Shown in pieces: positions 39,826 to 44,383 of a stretch of 44,383 nt of DNA. Source of the DNA: Candidatus Heimdallarchaeota archaeon. GTDB taxonomy: Archaea; Asgardarchaeota; Heimdallarchaeia; Heimdallarchaeales; Kariarchaeaceae. The stretch is taken from positions 1-44,383 of the forward strand of contig WAMJ01000183.1 in the NCBI GenBank assembly GCA_015522385.1. The letters are read 5' to 3'. Both the position numbers and the translations under genes were made by a program. Position 1 is the stretch's first letter. Each line of letters opens with the position of its first letter. Under the pieces are notes generated by a model. That model was not told the DNA's origin and did no database searches. It was given only the letters and a program-made list of their open reading frames with translations.

Positions 39826-40848
39826 ATGGTCAAAGCTCCTGAGGAATTCACTCCTAAATGGATGGTTGTTGGCAGGGCAAACGCTCAGGCAGTAACTGAG
39901 GAGCTATTAAAAACTCGATCTGAGGACGAACTGCCCCCATTTGCCAAGGAGTTCCTTGAAGAGTCAAGAAAAGAAGCTCACTCTGGGGGAACCACTCCGA
40001 GTCTAGGTAGGTATTATACAGAGTCGGACACCAAGGAGGTACTCCTTCATGTGCAAGATCTATGGATTGTACTCCGACGCATTGCCAAATACATCTCGAT
40101 ACTGACAGTGATTGTGATGATCATCCCAGGTCTCCGGAACGGGAATCTAGCACTCAATCCTTATGAGCCTCTTGTATTACAGTTGCTGAGTTGGATTATA
40201 AACTTCGCAAAGGCATCGTTGGTGAGTGGAACTCCTGCAAATGGAGGTGAGGTCAGGCTTTACATCGGGTCTCCCCTTGCTCCTATCACTCTCTACCTCA
40301 ACCTTGCCTTCTTCATAGCAGTTGTTCTCTCCATACCCGTCACAGTCCGTGAACTTCTCGACTACGTAAGGGATGGGTTGACCCGGAAAGAATTCATCGT
40401 TCTAACTCGAGTACTTGCTGCATCCGCCGTCCTCTTTGTCGTTGGTGCAGTACTATCTTTCACCGTGATTATGCCCGTCACATTGAAAATTCTTGCCGCA
40501 TCGGGAACTATTATCGGTGCGGAATCCCTCGAAGTCTGGTTCGGAATTGAACCGGTCTTGAATCTCCTTCTTTGGGGGACATTGGGTGCGGGGATTCTCT
40601 ATGCAAGTCCTATGGTTCTTCTCGCCCTCATCCAGCTCGACATCCTTCCTGCTGAGGAATTAACGAAGAGACGTCGGGAACTGATCTTCGGGGTCTTTCT
40701 TGTGGCTGCGGTAGTTACCCCAGACCCCACTCTCGTCAGCATGGTCATCCTTTCTGCCCCAATGTTGTTAGTCATCGAAGGCGTTATCTACTGGGGGCTA
40801 AAAATTGAGACGGAGCGGATACTTGACGCGAAATCTGGAGGCCTGTAA
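39826..40848 (+). CDS. tatC: Twin-arginine translocase subunit TatC
   Basis: This protein of about 340 residues has about six hydrophobic segments and the TatC signature near the end: AEELTKRRRELIFGVFLVAAVVTPDPTLVSMVILSAP. The N-terminal 80 residues are hydrophilic and unusually long for TatC. The TatC receptor binds the twin-arginine signal and recruits TatA. The ATG at 39826 lies ten bases after the tatA stop and follows a GGTGGGG stretch; the frame is open back to 39778 inside tatA, which would add 16 unlikely residues. The adjacent iron-sulfur protein at 43501 is a likely Tat substrate. Confidence 0.93.
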   Translation: MVKAPEEFTPKWMVVGRANAQAVTEELLKTRSEDELPPFAKEFLEESRKEAHSGGTTPSLGRYYTESDTKEVLLHVQDLWIVLRRIAKYISILTVIVMIIPGLRNGNLALNPYEPLVLQLLSWIINFAKASLVSGTPANGGEVRLYIGSPLAPITLYLNLAFFIAVVLSIPVTVRELLDYVRDGLTRKEFIVLTRVLAASAVLFVVGAVLSFTVIMPVTLKILAASGTIIGAESLEVWFGIEPVLNLLLWGTLGAGILYASPMVLLALIQLDILPAEELTKRRRELIFGVFLVAAVVTPDPTLVSMVILSAPMLLVIEGVIYWGLKIETERILDAKSGGL

Positions 40849-40850
40849 AA

Positions 40851-42077
40851 TTGATTGAACCACGAATTATCTTCTGGAACATACTTCTTCTGATCTATAT
40901 CATCATCTTCCCATTGATCAGGAATCTCATGGCCAAGCGTAATCCTATAGCAGGTGTCTTCCGGAACTTCATGATCGCTGTGATCGGGATATCCATCGTG
41001 TATTCTGGATACCTTGTTTTCGGTTTCCTTGGTTTCGGAGAATTTCAGCTTTTCACGCTCATGATTCTCGGGATCTATATGTACTACTCCTACCCTAAAA
41101 CTACTCTGGAAGGAGAAAGCGAGAGTATAGAGACGAGTGGGGTGAACAAAGAGGTACTAGTGAGGCTGAACAGAGCATTCCACGGGAATATAATAGAAGA
41201 CAATTTCTCACTTGAGGACCAGATCCATGTACGAAGGTACCTGATACCGTACACTATATCGCCGGTTTCCGACAATGAGACGCTCCAGTTCTTCATATCC
41301 TCTGGTACTAGTATACTCTTCACCGTCATACATCTCCTCGCTCTCTACGCTGCAAGTTCTGCGCTCGATACATCCTCTAACCCCACTGGTGCCCGCGTGA
41401 TCGGCGTACCACTCTTAGGTTATCCAGTCGATGCAGTTGTCAGTGTGATATCATTGGGTGCGATCTCAGTAGTGTATCTAATCCTTGAATACCAAATCAT
41501 CTCTACATTCAAGATTGAACTACCCCTCTTATATAAGAAGCTATTAAAGGTTATAACTCTTGAAAAGCTTAAGCAGACCAGTGGTGAGAGTCCAGAAGAG
41601 TACCAATCTGAGCTTGAAAAAGCTCGGGACCGCGCCCGTCAGATCCTAGAGAAGCGGAACTCTGATGTCCTGAACAAAAAGAGGGAAAAAATACGATCGA
41701 AGGTAGATGGAATCTTTGACAAGGACACCCCTGCTTTGGATTCAGATACGCTCGAAAGGTTTAGACTGATGAAAACTGTTGAGAGAATCCTCCAGTCCAC
41801 TCCTCCATGGGCAAAGGTGTCCCTTAAACAAATCTCAGAACTTGCAGGGGGTGAGGAATCTGACGTAGAATTAATAATTGCAGGGCTACGTCAGTCTGGT
41901 GATGTCCCTGGTATCTACGATATCTGGACAAAGACATACTCTGGATCGAAACAGAGTCAGTGGTATATTACTGAACTATTGCACAGTATTTTGGAAAAAA
42001 GGGTGGATGCTGAAATAGAAAATATTAAAGTATTTCCCGATGGGAGTGCAGAGATCAGCATTAAGAAAAATGATTGA
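40851..42077 (+). CDS. Membrane protein with cytoplasmic winged-helix/PCI-like end
   Basis: This 408-residue protein has about five membrane segments in its first 220 residues (for example IFWNILLLIYIIIFPLI and FMIAVIGISIVYSGYLVFGFLG). Then follow a coiled-coil-like charged region (EKARDRARQILEKRNSD, KKREKIRSKVDG) and a C-terminal domain with VSLKQISELAGGEESDVELIIAGLRQSGDVPGIYDIW. That last phrase looks like a winged helix or PCI-type tail. The family is unknown to me. It starts with TTG at 40851, two bases after the tatC stop, so it is in the tat operon. It could be an accessory factor for Tat export. Confidence 0.7.
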   Translation: MIEPRIIFWNILLLIYIIIFPLIRNLMAKRNPIAGVFRNFMIAVIGISIVYSGYLVFGFLGFGEFQLFTLMILGIYMYYSYPKTTLEGESESIETSGVNKEVLVRLNRAFHGNIIEDNFSLEDQIHVRRYLIPYTISPVSDNETLQFFISSGTSILFTVIHLLALYAASSALDTSSNPTGARVIGVPLLGYPVDAVVSVISLGAISVVYLILEYQIISTFKIELPLLYKKLLKVITLEKLKQTSGESPEEYQSELEKARDRARQILEKRNSDVLNKKREKIRSKVDGIFDKDTPALDSDTLERFRLMKTVERILQSTPPWAKVSLKQISELAGGEESDVELIIAGLRQSGDVPGIYDIWTKTYSGSKQSQWYITELLHSILEKRVDAEIENIKVFPDGSAEISIKKND

Positions 42078-42200
42078 TACTTCCTAATAAATTTCTACAC
42101 TTTTCCCTTTATATTGAAAATTTGTACGGATGATTTTCTGCATCTCGGATAAATGTGAACTTCAATAACCACTATTGACATTTGCCAATACCCAATCGGT

Positions 42201-42210
42201 TCATTTATAG
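42201..42210 (+). promoter_or_regulatory. TATA-like box of the cytochrome/iron-sulfur operon
   Basis: TCATTTATAG lies about 90 bases before the ATG at 42299; a second candidate (CTATTTATT) is at 42216-42224. The transcript would have a leader of about 50-70 bases, unlike most genes in this window. An inverted element (ACTCT... AGAGT) surrounds the second candidate at 42213-42243. Confidence 0.4.
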
Positions 42211-42286
42211 GGACTCTATTTATTGATGACTAAATTCTAGAGTCAACAGGCTTCCTGTTCACTCCGCGAAAAAGTAGAAACGATTT

Positions 42287-42292
42287 AGGAGA
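42287..42292 (+). promoter_or_regulatory. Ribosome binding site of the DOMON cytochrome gene
   Basis: AGGAGA lies six bases before the ATG at 42299, one of the few clear Shine-Dalgarno sequences in this window. It agrees with a leadered mRNA for this operon. Confidence 0.6.
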
Positions 42293-42298
42293 TAAAAA

Positions 42299-43504
42299 AT
42301 GAAACTCTACAAAGGAATTCTTATGGTAAGTTTCTTGTTGACGTCCATCCTGTTCACAGGCTTGGTCAGTGCAGCGAATGGAACTACCCAAGATCCGCTT
42401 GCAGAAGATCCGCTCTACTATCTATACGCCAACACCTCAAAGATCAATGTCGATGGAACTGTGAGTGCTGGTGAGTACCCTGATGGATTTCCGGTGTACT
42501 CTGTAGGTGGTAAGGAATTCGCCAGTCTATCTTGGGCATATTCCAATGACATGCTCTACGTCGGTATTGTTGCCAACGTTGGAGGGTGGGTTGGATTTGG
42601 ACAGGGCTCTAATGGAATGCTCGAGGCACCTATGGTCTACGGCAGTGTCTCCAACGGAGAGCTCTCAATCACTGATGCCTTCGGTCCTAGGGACAAGAAC
42701 ACCTTCCCATCACCTGATTCAGGTGCTGATCCTAGAGGTGACATCAACGAATCTGCTGGCACTGAGACTGGTCCTGAAAACAACCGGGTAACGACCATCG
42801 AATTCTCAATCCCACTAAACTCTGGAGATCCAAAGGATGCTGCATGGTTCGTTGGAGGTACATTCAGCTTCTTCCTTGCTGCCCACAAGGACAGTGATGT
42901 TCTTGTATACCACACAGTGCATTCTGCAAGGAATCTCAAGGTAAAGATACTTGATGACACAGTTGCACCTCCATCATCTGTCTCACTCTCTGAACCTAAG
43001 ATATCTGGTAGCGACAATATCACTATCTCGACAACCGCAACAGTGTCCTCTGGTTCTGCTGCGAATCTCTCTGTAGTCTTCGCTTTGAACACATCGTTTG
43101 GTCTAAGAACAATAGGTGTGGCCTCCACGGACGCTTCTGGTGTGGCGACCCTTGAGAATGTTGATCTAGGGACAGTGGTGGGAGACTCAATTGAGCTTAT
43201 CGCAGTTCATCTGGCCTCGGAGACACACAGTTACGCACGGAGTGATATCACCACTGTCGACTACTCGGGAGAAGATATAGAAGGTTTCTACGAAGAGAGG
43301 ATCCTCGATCCTCCAGAGTATGAAGAGTTTGTATTCAACCCCAATTACTTCAACAATTCCGGAAGGTTGGCAAGTGTTATAATGCTCTTCCTTCTCCTTT
43401 TTGTTGTTTTCATGCTGACTTGGGAGTACGGAAAGGCTGTTGTCAACTGGGTGCGGATAGCGCAGCTCGGTAAGGGTATTGAAAGAGAGGAGGAAGAATT
43501 ATGA
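42299..43504 (+). CDS. Membrane-anchored DOMON-type (cytochrome) redox subunit
   Basis: This 401-residue exported protein has an N-terminal signal peptide (GILMVSFLLTSILFTGLVSA) and a C-terminal membrane segment (LASVIMLFLLLFVVFMLTW). Residues about 45-215 form a DOMON/ethylbenzene-dehydrogenase-gamma-like domain: LSWAYSNDMLYVGIVANVGGW, FGQGSNGMLEAPMV, LSITDAFGPR, and FFLAAHKDSDVLVYHTVHSARNL. Met in GMLEAP and a His in YHTVHS are the likely haem b ligands, as in related cytochromes. A Thr/Ser-rich beta region follows (about 220-310), possibly a stalk. It overlaps the next gene by 4 bases. The family name is my pattern reading. Confidence 0.75.
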   Translation: MKLYKGILMVSFLLTSILFTGLVSAANGTTQDPLAEDPLYYLYANTSKINVDGTVSAGEYPDGFPVYSVGGKEFASLSWAYSNDMLYVGIVANVGGWVGFGQGSNGMLEAPMVYGSVSNGELSITDAFGPRDKNTFPSPDSGADPRGDINESAGTETGPENNRVTTIEFSIPLNSGDPKDAAWFVGGTFSFFLAAHKDSDVLVYHTVHSARNLKVKILDDTVAPPSSVSLSEPKISGSDNITISTTATVSSGSAANLSVVFALNTSFGLRTIGVASTDASGVATLENVDLGTVVGDSIELIAVHLASETHSYARSDITTVDYSGEDIEGFYEERILDPPEYEEFVFNPNYFNNSGRLASVIMLFLLLFVVFMLTWEYGKAVVNWVRIAQLGKGIEREEEEL

Positions 43505-44373
43505 GACCATTAATGAGTAAAAGACACGCCCTGAAAGCGGGTGCATTTGTTGCAACAGTAATTGCATCCGAAGGGCTAACTGGCTTCCTGACCATGGACA
43601 GACATGCTCCCGCGTTCGAGAGGGATCCCGATCACGATATGGAAAGGCGTTACGCCCAATGGTACATCCCAAATGCCATGTGGGGAATGATCATCGACCT
43701 GAGTAAATGTGACGGATGTGTAGACTTAGCTATCCCTCGATGTACGGCAGCATGTCAAGAAGGACATTTCCTCCCCACGAGTGGATATGGACCCAATGGT
43801 GAAATCGAGGACGCACAGATGGTTCACGAGTACATCAAGGTATTCAAGGTGCAGGAGAATAGTTGGTCAGAGCCCTACTTCTTCCCACGCCCTTGTCAGC
43901 AGTGCATCGACCCTCCATGTGTACATGTTTGTCCTGTTGCAGCAGCTTGGCAGAGATCTGGGGATCGAATGACTTTGGTCGAGCAGGAGCGATGCATCGG
44001 ATGCCGTCTCTGCATGGCTGGATGTCCATACGAGGTCCGGTTCTTCCACTGGGAGGAGAACCCCAGATCTGAAGATCCTGGATTCAAGGAGGCATTCGAG
44101 ATGGAGATGCCCTTCTCTATCAACAAGCAGAAGGGTGTAGTTGCAAAGTGTGATTTCTGTGGAAATCAATTCCTCGGAAAGCTCCCTCACTGTGTGGCAT
44201 CATGTCACAAGGGTGCACTCTATTTTGGTAATCTCCTTGAGAATGCAGTTACAAACAACTTCGGTGAGACTCTCCTCGTTGATGAGACCATCTCCAAGAG
44301 AAACGGAATGCGTTGGAAGGAAGATGAGGGCACCAAGCCCAGGGTCTTCTACCTCCCCGCGCTAAAGGAGTGA
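43501..44373 (+). CDS. Four-cluster 4Fe-4S ferredoxin subunit of a molybdo/respiratory oxidoreductase
   Basis: This 290-residue protein has four cysteine groups, enough for four 4Fe-4S clusters: CDGCVDLAIPRCTAAC, CQQCIDPPCVHVCP, CIGCRLCMAGCP and CDFCGNQFLGKLPHCVASC. It matches the NrfC/PsrB/DmsB type electron-transfer subunit of molybdopterin enzymes, with an extra insert in the first group. The N terminus (SKRHALKAGAFVATVI) looks like a Tat signal with KR in place of RR, which fits the tatAC genes 3 kb upstream. The start codon overlaps the end of the DOMON gene (ATGA). A membrane NrfD-type subunit or catalytic subunit would be expected next. Confidence 0.9.
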   Translation: MRPLMSKRHALKAGAFVATVIASEGLTGFLTMDRHAPAFERDPDHDMERRYAQWYIPNAMWGMIIDLSKCDGCVDLAIPRCTAACQEGHFLPTSGYGPNGEIEDAQMVHEYIKVFKVQENSWSEPYFFPRPCQQCIDPPCVHVCPVAAAWQRSGDRMTLVEQERCIGCRLCMAGCPYEVRFFHWEENPRSEDPGFKEAFEMEMPFSINKQKGVVAKCDFCGNQFLGKLPHCVASCHKGALYFGNLLENAVTNNFGETLLVDETISKRNGMRWKEDEGTKPRVFYLPALKE

Positions 44374-44378
44374 GTATT

Positions 44379-44383
44379 ATGAC
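44379..44383 (+). CDS. Start of the next gene of the redox operon (partial)
   Basis: An ATG at 44379-44381 lies six bases after the stop of the iron-sulfur gene. It is preceded by AAAGGAG (44364-44370), a good ribosome binding site at 8 bases' distance. Only five bases lie within the window. From context it should encode another redox-complex subunit. Confidence 0.35.

Noticed and set aside
42637..43128. Minus-strand frame of 163 codons inside the cytochrome gene
   Set aside because: The plus-strand gene has a signal peptide, DOMON pattern and anchor, plus a ribosome binding site; the antisense frame has none.

Overview
This window is a gene-dense archaeal chromosome segment. Archaeal markers are RadA, an archaeal/eukaryotic-type TyrRS, a DGGGP-synthase-like UbiA, an archaeal-style NAD kinase, a PiT/DUF47 phosphate pair, PanB and MTA phosphorylase. 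The information genes are archaeal. Several other proteins point to an Asgard archaeon, most likely Heimdallarchaeia: a degenerate Rab-like GTPase, a TPR protein ending in a longin/roadblock-like domain, Sel1 and HEAT repeat proteins, and a small membrane protein that resembles eukaryotic COPI-associated proteins. The lineage call is an inference from gene content. No rRNA, recognisable tRNA, CRISPR array, insertion sequence or phage gene was seen. Many genes have a TATA-like box about 22-30 bases before the start codon and frequent GTG/TTG starts, which suggests widespread leaderless transcription.

Layout. 1-4.2 kb: the end of an upstream gene, a HAD phosphatase, then a minus-strand MoxR ATPase/VWA (CoxD/CoxE-like) pair and an unrecognised 405-aa gene. 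4.2-4.6 kb: a non-coding gap with hairpins. 4.6-12.5 kb: mostly plus-strand housekeeping genes (YkgJ-type metal-binding protein, TyrRS, TPR-longin protein, PrsW protease, PanB, UbiA, a nitrilase-family amidase on the minus strand, a Sel1 protein, a TerB-like small protein). 12.5-18.2 kb: phosphate transport (PiT with its DUF47/PhoU-like partner), L-aspartate oxidase, RadA with two helix-hairpin-helix modules, and NAD kinase. 18.4-22 kb: a SHOCT-bactofilin-like protein followed by an 858-residue protein made of seven related winged-helix-like modules. 22-24.1 kb: an ADP-forming acyl-CoA synthetase.

24.1-31.4 kb is a molybdenum hydroxylase neighbourhood on the minus strand: XdhA (2Fe-2S plus FAD), XdhB (molybdopterin subunit with xanthine-dehydrogenase residues), XdhC maturation factor, and a second MoxR/VWA pair, with an EamA transporter on the plus strand between XdhC and that pair. 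31.4-38.6 kb: YhhN, DUF92, small membrane proteins, a HEAT protein, an MTA/SAH-type deaminase divergent from an MTA phosphorylase, and the pseudo-GTPase. 38.6-39.5 kb is the longest gene-free stretch, with nested inverted repeats and a short open minus-strand frame. 39.5-44.4 kb: TatA, TatC and a membrane protein with a winged-helix-like end, followed by the start of a respiratory operon: a membrane-anchored DOMON-type cytochrome, a four-cluster ferredoxin with a KR-type Tat-like signal, and the first bases of the next gene.

The genes together describe a purine and methylthioadenosine salvage/oxidation capacity, a Tat-dependent redox complex and de novo NAD synthesis. The least explained elements are the seven-module winged-helix protein with its bactofilin neighbour, the pseudo-GTPase, the candidate structured RNAs and the duplicated MoxR/VWA modules.
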